A stretch of DNA of 64,000 bases from Anolis sagrei. Lineage: Eukaryota; Chordata; Lepidosauria; Squamata; Anolidae. The DNA lies in the NCBI RefSeq assembly GCF_037176765.1, contig NC_090034.1, forward strand, positions 94,166,500 through 94,230,499, in the 5' to 3' direction. This document shows, piece after piece, positions 1 to 10,214 of the stretch (positions are counted from its first letter, which is position 1; each line of letters starts with the position of its first letter). The notes beneath the pieces are model-generated. The model ran no database searches. It worked only from the letters and a program-made list of their open reading frames with translations, and was not told the origin of the DNA. A program made the position numbers and the translations under genes.

Positions 1-190
1 GGCATCTTGGAGGCTGTGCTCGGTTCTGGCCATGGGGCGAGGCGGGGGGGGGGGAGGTTGTTGCTCCACTTTTCCTGTCAAAAACTTCCTCCTTGATTGA
101 ATCACTGGCATTTTTCTGGTATTTCCTCGTGGATGCCTTAAATACTGATTTAAGCAGTACCTATTTAGCTACTTAAATTGCTGCTTCTGA

Positions 191-316
191 AACAGCTTGG
201 TAGGCAGAAACTGGGCTAAAGGCCAGGAGCTCACCCTGACCTGGGCTTTGAACTGACAACTTTTAAGCTGGCAAAATTCACTGCAGCTGGTAGTTAACCT
301 ACTGTGCTAAGGCCCA
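191..316 (-). repeat. tRNA-derived SINE fragment
   Basis: Read on the minus strand this resembles the head of the SINE at 793-1067: a box B-like stretch, then the typical GGAGCTC and TTTCTGCC words in the same order. It is truncated and clearly older than the other copies. The first 190 bases of the window show no recognisable feature apart from a G-run near 45. Confidence 0.55.
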
Positions 317-782
317 GTCCTAGTACTTTGTCCTTCATATCTTATAAAGGGAAATAATGCATAAAAAATTCTCATCCCACAGATAAAAATCAATGGTGAA
401 AATTAGGGATAGGATGCCAGGTCCACTCCAAGGCTTGTGGGAATCACCAGTAGTTCTCATCAGCCCCATCTATACTGCCATGTAATGCAGTGTAGTTCCT
501 GCGGTTTGAAACTGTGTGATACAGCCAGTGTAAACCTACAAATTTAAGTCAAACTAATAGATCCTTGTTCTGACTGTTCCATCCCAGTGCCATGTTTTTG
601 TTTTGGTCACCCTTTACAATCACATCCACCACCCAGGTTTAATCAGTTATTTTTTCAAAGTCTTGTTTATATCCCATTAGGAAAGTGTCTCTTCCTCCTT
701 CACCTCCTCCTCTTTGTAATATTACTTTTACTTCCAGCCAAAAACTAAACAAAACAAGACTTTAGTGCACTGAAATAATTTT
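317..782. other. Unassigned non-coding DNA
   Basis: No gene, splice-flanked conserved frame or repeat is recognised here. The sequence is AT-rich with no long open frame. Confidence 0.5.
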
Positions 783-792
783 ATTGTAATGA

Positions 793-1067
793 CAGGTAAA
801 GGTAATGGTTTTCCCTTGACATTAAGTCTAGTCGAAGAGCCGGCGTAGTCTGTAGACACCTCCAAGGTCATGTGGCCAATATGACTGCATGGAGTGTCAT
901 TACCTTCCCACAGAAGTGGAACCTATTGATTTCACATTTGCATGTTTTGAACTGTTAGGTTGGCAGAAGCTGGGGCTAACAGTGGGAGCTCACCCCACTC
1001 CCCGGATTGGAACTTCCAACCTTTTGGTCAGCAAGTTCTGCAGCTCAGCCGCACCACCAGGAGCTCC
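793..1067 (-). mobile_element. tRNA-derived SINE with 10-bp target duplication
   Basis: The minus strand reads as a tRNA-like head (box A and box B region near 1010-1060), a body containing the GACCTTGGAGGTGTCTAC word, and a tail ending in TTTACCTGTC. It is flanked by the direct repeat ATTGTAATGA at 783-792 and 1068-1077, a target-site duplication from L1-type or other LINE-driven insertion. The same family recurs at 28922-29190 (minus) and 35673-36006 (plus). Confidence 0.82.
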
Positions 1068-1077
1068 ATTGTAATGA

Positions 1078-1511
1078 TAAAATACATTAAATTCATTGCA
1101 AAAGTCTCATATTAACAGCAGCATTTTAAGAAGCTTGAGAACATCTGGTGCCCTCTGGTCCTTGGTTGTAAATAGGTTGAAAGTTATGCACTATAAAGGA
1201 CTGGAATTGCCCTGCTAGAATGTGCCAAGTGGTGAGGTGTCACTTTCTTTGTTCCTTTCTCTGAAGGTATTTTGGAGTGTGAGCCCATTCACTTTTCCTG
1301 AAATTTAAACAGAAAGCAAAGGAATAAATAATGTATTTGGTGTTCTAAATTTTATCTTAGGATCTGGTTGTACAGAGGATTTGGGAGTTTGGGAGGAAAG
1401 TGGGAAGTTCATGCCCCATAAAAGTATTCTGTGCCCTCCTCCATATCATGGATTGTACTGAGTTTCATTGAACATTATTGGGACTCAGTTATTTGAATGT
1501 ATAATTTTGTT
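1078..1511. other. Unassigned non-coding DNA
   Basis: No feature recognised between the SINE and the inverted repeat that opens the Penelope-like tail. Confidence 0.5.
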
Positions 1512-1925
1512 TAATACTGGTAGCCAGATTTTGTGAGACCATGAAAATGAACAAAATCTGGCTACCAGTATTAAAAAACTCTAAAATTACAACAGCAAAA
1601 CAACAGAGAGGAAACAATCAGACACAGATTAACACCTCCCAGCAAGAGATTTTCCCAGGCTCAGGCAGGCCTTCAAATGCTAATGAAGGTGATCAGCTGA
1701 AACATTCACACCTAACTGCAGCAGGGAAGAGCTCCTTGCCCCACCCCAGCCATTCCACAGATATATAAACCCATTGTCCTAATTCCAACAGACCTCACCA
1801 CCTCTGAGGATGCTTGTCATAGATGCAGGCGAAACGTCAGGAGAAATGCCTCTAGAACATGGTTCTATAGCCCGAAAAAACCCACAAGAACCTAGTGATT
1901 TCAGCCATGAAAGCCTTCGACAATA
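1512..1925 (+). mobile_element. Penelope-like element 3' tail opening with a snap-back
   Basis: The piece starts with a perfect 23-bp inverted repeat (1512-1534 and 1551-1573, 16-base spacer). After it a frame (1541-1768) reads WLPVLKNSK, a tail often seen after the GIY-YIG domain of vertebrate Penelope-like elements. The 3' UTR follows, with GATGCAGGCGAAACGTCAGG near 1822 and the end word AAGCCTTCGACAATAC. The same tail recurs near 4931, 21719, 50690 and 56612. Inverted 5' junctions are typical of truncated Penelope-like copies. The family name is from memory of these motifs. Confidence 0.6.
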
Positions 1926-2837
1926 CAATTTAAGGCTACATAATATGGCCACAGCTCGCTAATTGTTAATAGTTTTTTGTTATGGTTTCCATTTCAGGTA
2001 AAGGCTGATCTGCAAAATTTAAAATTAATTAACGTTTTCCCCTTTCCAGGACGTATGGATTATTTATTATATATATACACACACAGACATATTTATAAGC
2101 TCTGAAGTAGACACTTCAAAACATGTCAGCCATAAAGCCCTATAATACTATCTGGTGATTTCCATGATGTAGTTAACTGAGATCAGTCCTATATATGTCT
2201 AGTTGGATTCTGTTAACAACTTTCAGTTGCCTAAGACTACCATGGGCTAATGACAATAATTAATGAGAATGGGGGGCCTCATACATTTTCAGATATAAAG
2301 ATTGGCCCATTGCATTGTCATCTCACGTTGCCTCCTTCAGTTTGACAAACCCGTCGGCAGGGTTTATATATTTCGTTTGTTTCACCACGCCCTCAGTGAC
2401 TTTTATAGATTAGTTAAACAAAAAAGGAAAATTGTTCTAAAGTTGTAGTGTCAGGCCAAGCCTTTTTTGTTTTGTGATGTCATCTCACACAAACACACAC
2501 ACACACAGTCGCCCCATTTGGTCAGAGTGATATATTTGACCAGAGCTGACCTTTGGCTGGTTAAAATAAATTTAAAACTCAATAGTGTCTCATCCTGGAG
2601 ACAGGGCTAGAGACAACATGCTAGTGGTGGCCTTTGAGGCTCCAGGGTCACCACTGGTGATTTATTTCAATGGACGTAGGTGGACTGAATGTTTTCCAAA
2701 ATAAAATGTATATTTACTTTGCTGTTTGGGTTATCCTGGAGCTCGGTGCAATGGCTGCTGCCAATCAATACAGCATATGGAATGGCTTCAGTGACCAGGA
2801 GTAACTTTATTTATTTTACAATATTGTGTATGCTTAT

Positions 2838-3289
2838 TATTTATTTATTTACCGTATTTACATCCCACCCTTCTCACCCCGCAGGGGACTAAGGGCAGAT
2901 TGCAATGTACACATATATGGCAAACATTCAATGCCAATTTGACATACAACGTATACAGACATACACAGAGGCTATTTAATTTTTCTTGGCTGCCAGGGGA
3001 GCTGTCTCTTTCATCCTGCGACACTGATGAAGTACTTCCGCATTCCCCTCATGGTTTTGCTGAAGTGCTTTGCTGGACTCTTTTTATGGCCTCATTAATT
3101 TAGCCTCCCCACACAAGGTGGTACCTAATTTTCCTACTTGACAGATGCAACTGTCTTTTGGGTTGCAAAGGTCAACAACAGGCTACACAATTGGTTGGAA
3201 GCCCACTCCAACCCGGGCTGGCTTCGAACTCATGACCTTTTGGTCAGAGTAATCTTAATGCAGGTGACACTTAGCTGCGCCACAATCCC
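2838..3289 (-). mobile_element. tRNA-derived SINE with L2-like tail (copy 1)
   Basis: On the minus strand it begins GGGATTGTGGCGCAGCTA-like, with a tRNA promoter head, and runs about 450 bp. It ends in a GGGCGGGATGTAAATAC-like stretch and (TAAA)n, a LINE-type 3' end. The same insertion is present at 23607-24062 in copy 2. In copy 3 only its head survives, at 43978, because the retrovirus adjoins it there. Confidence 0.75.
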
Positions 3290-3396
3290 ATATATTGACA
3301 GTCATTATTGTTGACATTGTGTTGTAAAAATGGTTAAAAACAAACAAATAAATAAATAAAATTAGAAATAAAATAAAACCTTAGTTAGCCACAGAA

Positions 3397-3575
3397 GGAA
3401 TTGGCCGTCTGCAAGGACATTGACCAGGGGAGGCACAGATGGTTTGTTATCCTTGCGGGAGGCTTTTTCCATGTCCCCGCATGAGGAGCTGGAGCTGATA
3501 GAGGGAGCTCATCAGCCTCTCCCCAGATCCGAACCTGCGACCTGTCGGTCTTCAGTCCTCACAGCCCAAGGGTTT
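3397..3575 (-). mobile_element. tRNA-derived SINE, GGCGGATGAGCTC type, truncated (copy 1)
   Basis: The minus strand gives box B (AGGTTCGGATC), GAGCTCCCTCTATCAGCTCC, the GGGGACATGGAAAAAGCCTCC segment and the GGCCAATTCC tail. This is the same family as 7329-7580 and 40068-40320 but lacks the extreme ends. Orthologous insertions lie in the other two block copies (23318-23505 plus, 44098-44283 minus). Confidence 0.75.
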
Positions 3576-4539
3576 ATTAATGTGTTTTTAAATAAAACCA
3601 ACATGCATTTGTGACAAACGATAGTAACATGCGTTGTGGCTAATTTATTCATAACTTAAAACAGTAAAAACCTGGTGAGTAATTGGTGTGATTCACCTTC
3701 ATCTATGTGCTGTCCAAAACAGCCTAGGTCGTGCAGCCACTGTGTAATTAAGTGGCTGTCTCGGTGTCAGTCAACCACCATAAAATGGCTGCCAGCCATG
3801 GGGCTATAGATGGCTTCAGTATATAAAATGGCTGCTGCGGCCAAGATGGACGACTGCCACGTGCACAGTGATGTCCTGTCCACAAGCAACTGGCATCATC
3901 AGGCAACCAGGAGGCCAGCCAAGAAGCTCCTAAGGGTGGATGGAGGGTGTGCCGCCAGTGCTTGGCCTAACAGGCAGGCCAGATCCATAAGCGCTGAGCC
4001 AGGGCAGAAAGGCCCCACAGCCAACATGCCTAGCGGTGAAAGAAACAGGGTGGGGGAGGGGCCAAACAAGTCCTATCACTTTGAAGTCCTATCAAGGAAG
4101 CAATTGAACTGAAAATAAAGCGAATCACACTGGCCTTAACCCAGTTTATTATAACTTTGTGTCTTGCCTTTTATTGAAATATTAATGACCATTCCTACAA
4201 GGGAATTTGGTTCTTTCTTTGCTTTTTTGGCTTTGCCCTGTAACAGTTAAAAGAAGTTTAAGAGGATGTCCTTTCACAGCTTCAAAAAGTCAAAACCAGG
4301 CAAAGCCAGGGGAGGAGACAAGGGAGGAAGGCAGGCTGGCAGAGCCCTGCTAAACCACCAACCCCCAGCCCAGGGGAACAACCTGGGGGAGGGGATCCTG
4401 ACTCAGGGCCAAAGAGGCGCTGGGGGTGCCAAGGCAAGGGAGCTGCCACCCCCCAAGGGCCCAGAGACAGACCTTGAGTGTCCTCCCTGGTCCACATTCA
4501 GCTTCAGAATGAAGAAGGGGGCGGGCCAGTGCGGAGAGC
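3576..4539. other. Unassigned core of the composite block
   Basis: Present in all three block copies (mirrored at 22340-23317, and at 44284-44870 plus 49657-50033). It contains two ATAAAATGGCTGC words near 3780 and 3823. No protein family is recognised in the moderately long frames at 3810-4112 or 4266-4530; the latter runs into CR1 sequence. This is where the full CR1 landed in copy 3 (between bases equivalent to 4162 and 4163). Confidence 0.5.
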
Positions 4540-4930
4540 AAAGTAGAGAGCTTAAGGAGCTGGGCATGTTTAGCCTGAAGAAGAGAAGGCTGAGAGGAGA
4601 TGTGATAGCCATGGATAAATATGTGAGAGGAAGCCACAGGGAGGAGGGAGCAAGCTTGTTTTCTGCTTCCTTGGAGACTAGGACGCAATGGAACAATGGC
4701 TTCAAACTACAAGAGAGGAGATTCCATCTGAACACGAGGAAGGACTTCCTGGCTGTGAGAGCTGTTCAGCAGTGGAACTCTCTGCCCCGGAGTGTGGTGG
4801 AGGCTGCTTCTTTGGAAGCTTTTAAACAGAGGCTGGATGGCCATCTGTCAGGGGTGATTTGAATGCAATATTCCTGCTTCTTGGCAGAATGGGGTTGGAC
4901 TGGATGGCCCATGAGGTCTCTTCCAACCAA
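4540..4930 (+). mobile_element. CR1 LINE 3' end (copy 1)
   Basis: The open frame reads LKELGMFSLKKRRLRGD, then FKLQERRFHLNTRKDFL and WNSLPRSVVEAASLEAFKQR, the C-terminal end of CR1 ORF2. The stop is near 4860 and is followed by the 3' UTR GGATGGCCCATGAGGTCTC. The usual ATTCTATG tail is missing; it is cut at the junction with the Penelope tail. The long open reading frame 4266-4862 is this CR1 end fused to unrelated upstream sequence, not a host gene. Confidence 0.85.
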
Positions 4931-5178
4931 GCTTTGAAGTTGCAAGGCTATTCAATGCCAATCAAGGGGGCTAATTGCAACCTTCACACTTGCAACCTCA
5001 AGCAGACAGGAGTCCTTTCTCCCTCCCTGGACCTCATTCCACAGGGATATAAACCTTACTTGCCAGTTTCCCACAGACCTCACAACCTCTGAGGATGCTG
5101 CCATAGATGCAGGCGAAACGTCAGGAGAAAATGCTTCTGGAAAACGGCCAGGCAGTTCAGAAAACTCACAGCAACAAA
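4931..5178 (+). mobile_element. Penelope-like element 3' tail (copy 1)
   Basis: It carries GATGCAGGCGAAACGTCAGG and a TTCTGGAAAACGGCC end, the same tail type as 1512-1925 but from a different subfamily. Copy 2 has it at 21719-21964; copy 3 has a longer version starting near 50690. Confidence 0.6.
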
Positions 5179-5690
5179 TGTGGTGTAGTTGGCCAGTAGC
5201 TCAATGTCAGGTAGACTGGCTCAGATCCATGTCTCACACCTTGTATAAGGCCACAGCCTTGGATAAGGCCCCAGTTGACACCTTGTTAATCAACCATCAA
5301 GTCCTTCGATGCCACCAATGCAAGGCCTATGTTCCTCCTTAGGAGCAGACCTGTGAGGAATGATGGGAGCTGCAATCCGCAACACTCTCTGGGGCTTCCC
5401 TGGCCCCATTCTCCTCTCTCAAGGAACTCAGCACAGAACCAGCTGCCAAGCCCCAGAGAATGAGCTGGGTCGTGGCAGGGGGGTGGGCCTGGATCGCCTT
5501 GGGGGCCCCTTCCCACAACCTGGTTCTATGCATTCACTAGTATTACTATTATTAACATAAAGTTTATCATCATCATCATCATCTACAGAAATAAAAATGA
5601 AAGGTTTGTTTGTGGGATTAACAGAACTCAAAAACCACTGGACGCATTGTCGCCAAATTTGGGCACAAGACACCTACTGACCCAAGGAGT
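5179..5690. other. Unassigned block segment with CAT microsatellite
   Basis: Shared by all three block copies (mirrored near 21180-21718, direct near 51031-51560). It contains a short (CAT)n near 5567-5583 and the words CAAAAACCACTGGACGCATT and GTCGCCAAATTTGGG. These are the flanking words of the 145-bp repeat family that follows. No coding potential recognised. Confidence 0.5.
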
Positions 5691-6780
5691 GGCCATTACT
5701 AAGAAAACCTGATTTTGTCATTTGGGAGTTGTAGTTGCTGGGATGTATAGTTCACCTACAATCAAAGAGCATTCTGAACTCCACCAATGATGGAATTGAA
5801 CCAAACCTGGCACACAGGACTCCCTTGACCCAACAGAAAACATGAGACAGGGTTGGTGGGCATTGGGTTTGAGAGTTCTGGTTCACTTCCCTCCAGAGAG
5901 AACTGTGGGCTCACACAATGATGGGTCACACACTCTCAGCCTCAGAAGCAAACCAAGGTATGACAACAACAACAGAGTTAGAATCCCTGCTCAACCATAG
6001 AAAGCCATTGGATGGGTCACATACTCTCAGCCTCAGAGGCAAACCAAGGAATGACTAGAAGGCAAACAACAACTACTACAACAACAGGATTAGAATCCCC
6101 ACTCAATCATAGAAAGCCATTGGACGGGTCACACACTCTCAGCCTCAGAGGCAAACCAAGGACGGGTCACACACTCTCAGCCTCACCTACAATCAAATAG
6201 CATTCTGAACTCCACCCATGAGGGAACTGAACCAAACGTGGCACACAGAACTCCCATGACCAATAGAAAATAATAAAGGGTGTGATGGGCATTGACCTTG
6301 AGTTTGGGAGTTGTAGTTCACCTACGTCCAGTGCGCACTGTGGACTCAAACAATGATGGATCTGGACCGAACTTGGCATGAAAACTCAATATGCACAAAT
6401 GTGAACACTGGTGGCGTTTGGGGGGAAATAGACCTTGACATTTGGGAGTTGTAGTTGCAGGGATTTATAGTTCACCTACATCAAAGAGCATGCTGAACTC
6501 CACCAATGATAAAATTGAACGAAACGTGGCACACAGAACTCCCTTGACCAATAGAAAATAATAAAGGGTGTGATGGGCATTGACCTTCAGTTTGGGAGTT
6601 GTAGTTCACCTACATCCAGTGAGAATTGTGGACTCAAACAATGATGGATCTGGACCCAACTTGGCATGAAAACGCAATATGCCCAAATTTGAACACTGGT
6701 GGAGTTTGGGGGAAATAGACCTTGACATTTGGGAGTTGTAGTTGCAGGGATTTATAGTTCACCTACAGTCAAAGAGCACT
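5691..6780 (-). repeat. 145/290-bp tandem repeat family with VNTR (copy 1)
   Basis: Repeated words GGGAGTTGTAGTT, TCACCTAC, TCTGAACTCCACC and AATGATGGATCTGGACC recur about every 145 bases. They are the reverse complement of the array at 34787-36860. From 5910 to 6185 a different repeat of about 100-115 bp, beginning GGGTCACACACTCTCAGCCT and containing CAA runs, is present about four times. Confidence 0.75.
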
Positions 6781-7328
6781 CTGAACTCCACCGGTGCCTC
6801 CGGTGTGGCTGTGAGAAGGTCCTCCCTGGCGTCTCCTGTGACTGGGCTCAGGCGGCAAGCTGGAGGGGGTCAGTCGCGGACTCTCCTCCGCACTCCTCGC
6901 ATGTTGTGGGCTCCCTGTGGTGGCCCCGTTCTTGAAGGTTGGCTCTTCGCCTTCTTGTGGTTGGAAACCCACTCCAACCCGGGCTGGCTTCGAACCCATG
7001 ACGTGTTGGTCAGAGTGATCTTAATGCAGCTGACACTCAACCAGCTGCACCACAATCCCGGTGTCAGTGGGTCTCTCCCCAGGTGTGTTTTGGCCTACCA
7101 CGCCCAGAAATCCCAGCCAGTTTCCCAGCTGTTAGGAGTGGAGAACCACTGGTTGAGGAGGAAAGGCTCTGTTGTGGCAGGCCAACTCCCGAAGATGGAA
7201 TCCTAGAATTGGAAGAAACCTGGTGGGCCATCCCGCCCAACCCCATTCAAAGCACCCCCGACAGATGGCCATATTGGTCCATGCCCACCAAAGCCTTCCA
7301 GCATTTTCTGTTGGTCATGGGAGTTCTA
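6781..7328. repeat. Mosaic of old SINE and CR1 pieces
   Basis: Minus-strand SINE head at about 6950-7065 (CGGGCTGGCTTCGAACCCAT, as in the SINE at 2838-3289) and a minus-strand CR1 3' end at about 7196-7270 (TGGCCATCTGTCGG read on the minus strand). The rest is unassigned. The GC-rich part at 6800-6910 has open frames but nothing recognisable. Confidence 0.55.
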
Positions 7329-7580
7329 GGAGCCCCCGGTTGCGCAGTGGGTTAAATCCTTGTGCTGGCAGGACTGAAGAACGGCAGGTCGCAGGTTCGA
7401 ATCCGGGGAGAGGCGGATGAGCTCCCTCTGTCAGCTCCAGCTCCTCATGCGGGCACATGAGCGAAGCCTCCCACAAGGATGGTAAAAGATCAAAGCATCC
7501 GGGCGTCCCCTGGGCAACGTCCTTGCAGGCGGCCAATTCTCTCACACCAGAAGCGATTTGCAGTTGAAGACCGCGTCCCG
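7329..7580 (+). mobile_element. tRNA-derived SINE next to minisatellite
   Basis: Head GCGCAGTGGGTTAAATCC (box A), box B GGTTCGAATCC at about 7396, body GGCGGATGAGCTCCCTCTG, tail CCAATTCTCTCACACCAGAA. The usual end is replaced by a C-run and the start of the GC-rich minisatellite region. It is the best + strand representative of this family in the window. Confidence 0.85.
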
Positions 7581-7842
7581 ACCTCCCGCTTCCCCCCCCC
7601 CCCCCCCCCCGCCCGAGACGCCACGACCTGAGGAGGGGAAAAGTCCCGGAAAAAAAAAGAGGGGGGGAGCCTTGGAGGGAGGGAGGTGGGGAAAGAACAG
7701 AACCCCCCCCCCCCCAAGGGCTCATGGCAGACCTGTGGCTGCAGGGGGGCAGCTGCTTGATTTTGGGAGGGGGCTCTCCTCCGCACTTCCATTCCCCTCC
7801 CCACTTTCCAGGTCTCCCTTCTGGTGGGCAGAAGGGAGAGAG

Positions 7843-9790
7843 GAGGCGCTGTTTCTTCTCTTCTTCCTCCTCTTCCTCTTCAATGGCCAGTTGGAGGAGG
7901 GGGAGGAGAAAGGCAGCAGTGGCCCTTCTCTTCTTCCTCCTCCTTCCTCCAACTGGCCATCGAAGTGAAGGAGGAGGAAAAAGAGAAGAAACTGCAGCAG
8001 CGCCCCTTCTCCTTTTCTTCCTCCTCCTCCTCCTCGATGGCCAGCTGGAACAGGAGGAGGAGGAAGAGAAGAAACTGCAGCAACACCCCTTCTCCTCTTC
8101 CTCCTCCTCCTCGATGGCCAGCTGGAACAGGAGGAGGAGGAAGAGGAGGAGAAGGGGCGCTACTGCGTTTCTTCGCTTCTTTCTCCTCTTCCTCTTCAAT
8201 GGCCAGTTGGAGGAGGGGGAGGAGAAAGGCAGCAGCAGCCTTTCTCCTCTTCCTCCTCCTCCTTCCTCCAACTGGCCATCGAAGAGGAAGAGAAGGAAGA
8301 AGAGAAGAAACTGCAGCAACACCCCTTCTCCTCTTCCTCCTCCTCCTCGATGGCCACCTGGAACAGGAGGAGGAGGAAGAGGAGGAGAAGGGGCGCTACT
8401 GCGTTTCTTCGCTTCTTTCTCCTCTTCCTCTTCAATGGCCAGTTGGAGGAGGGGGAGGAGAAAGGCAGCAGCGGCCCTTCTCCTCTTCTTCCTCCTCCTT
8501 CCTCCAACTGGCCATCGAAGAGGAAGAGAAGGAAGAAGAGAAGAAACTGCAGCAACACCCCTTCTCCTCTTCCTCCTCCTCCTCGATGGCCACCTGGAAC
8601 AGGAGGAGGAGGAAGAGGAGGAGAAGGGGCGCTACTGCGTTTCTTCGCTTCTTTCTCCTCTTCCTCTTCAATGGCCAGTTGGAGGAGGGGGAGGAGAAAG
8701 GCAGCAGCGGCCCTTCTCCTCTTCTTCCTCCTCCTTCCTCCAACTGGCCATCGAAGAGGAAGAGAAGGAAGAAGAGAAGAAACTGCAGCAACACCCCTTC
8801 TCCTCTTCCTCCTCCTCCTCGATGGCCACCTGGAACAGGAGGAGGAGGAAGAGGAGGAGAAGGGGCGCTACTGCGTTTCTTCGCTTCTTTCTCCTCTTCC
8901 TCTTCAATGGCCAGTTGGAGGAGGGGGAGGAGAAAGGCAGCAGCGGCCCTTCTCCTCTTCTTCCTCCTCCTTCCTCCAACTGGCCATCGAAGAGGAAGAG
9001 AAGGAAGAAGAGAAGAAACTGCAGCAACACCCCTTCTCCTCTTCCTCCTCCTCCTCGATGGCTAGCTGGAGGAAGAAGAGGAGAAGGGGCGCTGCTGCGT
9101 TTCTTCGCTTCTTTCTCCTCTTCCTCTTCAATGGTCAGTTGGAGGAGAGGGAGGAGAAAGGCAGCAGCGGCCCTTCTCTTCTTCCTCCTCTTTCCTCCAA
9201 CTGGCCATTGAAGAGGAAGAGGGGGAAGAAGAGAAGAAACTGCAGCAACACCCCTTCTCCTCTTCCTCCTCCTCCTCGATGGCCAGCTGGAACAGGAGGA
9301 GGAAGAAGAGGAGGAGAAGGGGCGCTACTGCGTTTCTTCGCTTCTTTCTCTTCTTCCTCTTCAATGGCCAGTTGGAGGAGGGGGAGGAGAAAGGCAGCAG
9401 CAGCCTTTCTCCTCTTCCTCCTCCTCCTTCCTCCAACTGGCCATCGAAGAGGAAGAGAAGGAAGAAGAGAAGAAACTGCAGCAACACCCCTTCTCCTCTT
9501 CCTCCTCCTCCTCGATGGCCAGCTGGAACAGGAGGAGGAGGAAGAGGAGGAGAAGGGGCGTTACTGCGTTTCTTCGCTTCTTTCTCTTCTTCCTCTTCAA
9601 TGGCCAGTTGGAGGAGGGGGAGGAGAAAGGCAGCAGCGGCCCTTCTCCTCTTCTTCCTCCTCCTTCCTCCAACTGGCCATCGAAGAGGAAGAGAAGAAAG
9701 AAGAGAAGAAACTGCAGCAACACCCCTTCTCCTCTTCCTCCTCCTCCTCGATGGCTAGCTGGAGAAAGAAGAGGAGAAGGGGCGCTGCTG
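7843..9790. repeat. 236-bp purine/pyrimidine minisatellite
   Basis: Tandem array with unit length 236 bp; the word CGATGGCCA or a variant starts at 8349, 8585, 8821 and 9057, then 9278, 9514 and 9750. Each unit alternates GGAGGAGGAAG-type and CTCCTCTTCC-type blocks around GATGGCCA and TGGCCATC, so each strand has purine blocks facing pyrimidine blocks and imperfect inverted repeats of about 40 bp. The near absence of TA dinucleotides leaves frames of up to 495 codons open on both strands; they encode only runs of E, R, K, S, L and P and are not genes. Confidence 0.9.
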
Positions 9791-10140
9791 CCTGGGCAGC
9801 GTAGATAAGCGACTGCTCCAACTCCCAGAGCAGGCAATGCTGCTAGACCAGCCCAGCGTGAGCTGCCTGCCGGGAGCTAAAGCCAGGAGGGCCGAGTGGA
9901 GAAGGGGAGCCCAGCTCTGCTTCTTCCTCCTCCCCAGCCTCCTGCTCCTCCTCCTCCTCCTCCAGACACCGGTGCCCAGCTCTCCCTCCGGCTTTGACGG
10001 CGCCCATTTATCCGGCCCTTTCTTGCTGCCCTTGGGAGGGGCAGCCCTTCAGGGCACGGTGACCCAGCGCGGGCCGGATAAATGCCCCTGGGGGGCCACA
10101 TACGGCCCGCGGGCCTTAGTTTGGGGACCCCTGTTCTAGA
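9791..10140 (-). mobile_element. hAT-type transposon end and GC-rich flank
   Basis: The minus strand from 10134 reads CAGGGGTCCCCAAACTAAGG followed by CCCGCGGGCC, a common terminal sequence of hAT (Charlie-like) elements in vertebrates. The adjoining eight bases on the outside are TTCTAGAA. The opposite end was not found, and the GC-rich stretch 9791-10090 cannot be assigned. Confidence 0.5.
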
Positions 10141-10167
10141 ATATAAAAAGACATTTTTACTCCCCGC

Positions 10168-10214
10168 CTGGCCCCGCCCATCCTCAAGTATATAAGGCCC
10201 CTGGGCGGGGCCAG
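10168..10214 (+). promoter_or_regulatory. TATA box inside a GC-box palindrome
   Basis: TATATAA at 10189-10195 is bracketed by a perfect 13-bp inverted repeat, CTGGCCCCGCCCA (10168-10180) and its complement (10202-10214). Both arms contain a GGGCGGGG Sp1/KLF-type site. This looks like the core promoter of a retroelement or of the region to the right. Promoter activity is inferred only from the motifs. Confidence 0.45.

Larger units (their letters stand above)
1926..6262 (+). repeat. Composite duplicated block, copy 1 (left arm of 23 kb inverted repeat)
   Basis: This block is repeated in reverse complement at 20413-24953 and again in direct orientation at 43978-52430. All three copies carry the same internal insertions: two SINEs, a CR1 3' end, a Penelope tail and a CAT microsatellite. 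It was therefore copied as one piece after those insertions. The outer edge is near 1926 (joined to the Penelope tail). The inner edge of the inverted homology is near 6262, although homology to copy 3 goes on to about 6780. Predicted peptides of copies 1 and 2 over 4266-4862 differ at only about four of 198 residues, so the duplication is recent. Confidence 0.85.

Noticed and set aside
4266-4862. 198-codon frame, also at 22032-22628 on the minus strand
   Set aside because: Its second half is the CR1 ORF2 C-terminus; the first half is unassigned block sequence. It is a fortuitous fusion copied with the block.
7340-7400. tRNA genes at box A/box B sites (also near 23610, 35680, 40300)
   Set aside because: The promoter boxes belong to SINEs; no cloverleaf can be closed, and bodies, tails and target duplications of SINEs follow.
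7724-9837. Open frames of 495, 484, 413 and 335 codons on both strands
   Set aside because: They are all inside or next to the 236-bp minisatellite, repeat with its period, overlap on both strands and encode low-complexity E/R/K or S/L/P runs. Stops are missing because TA dinucleotides are rare, not because of coding.
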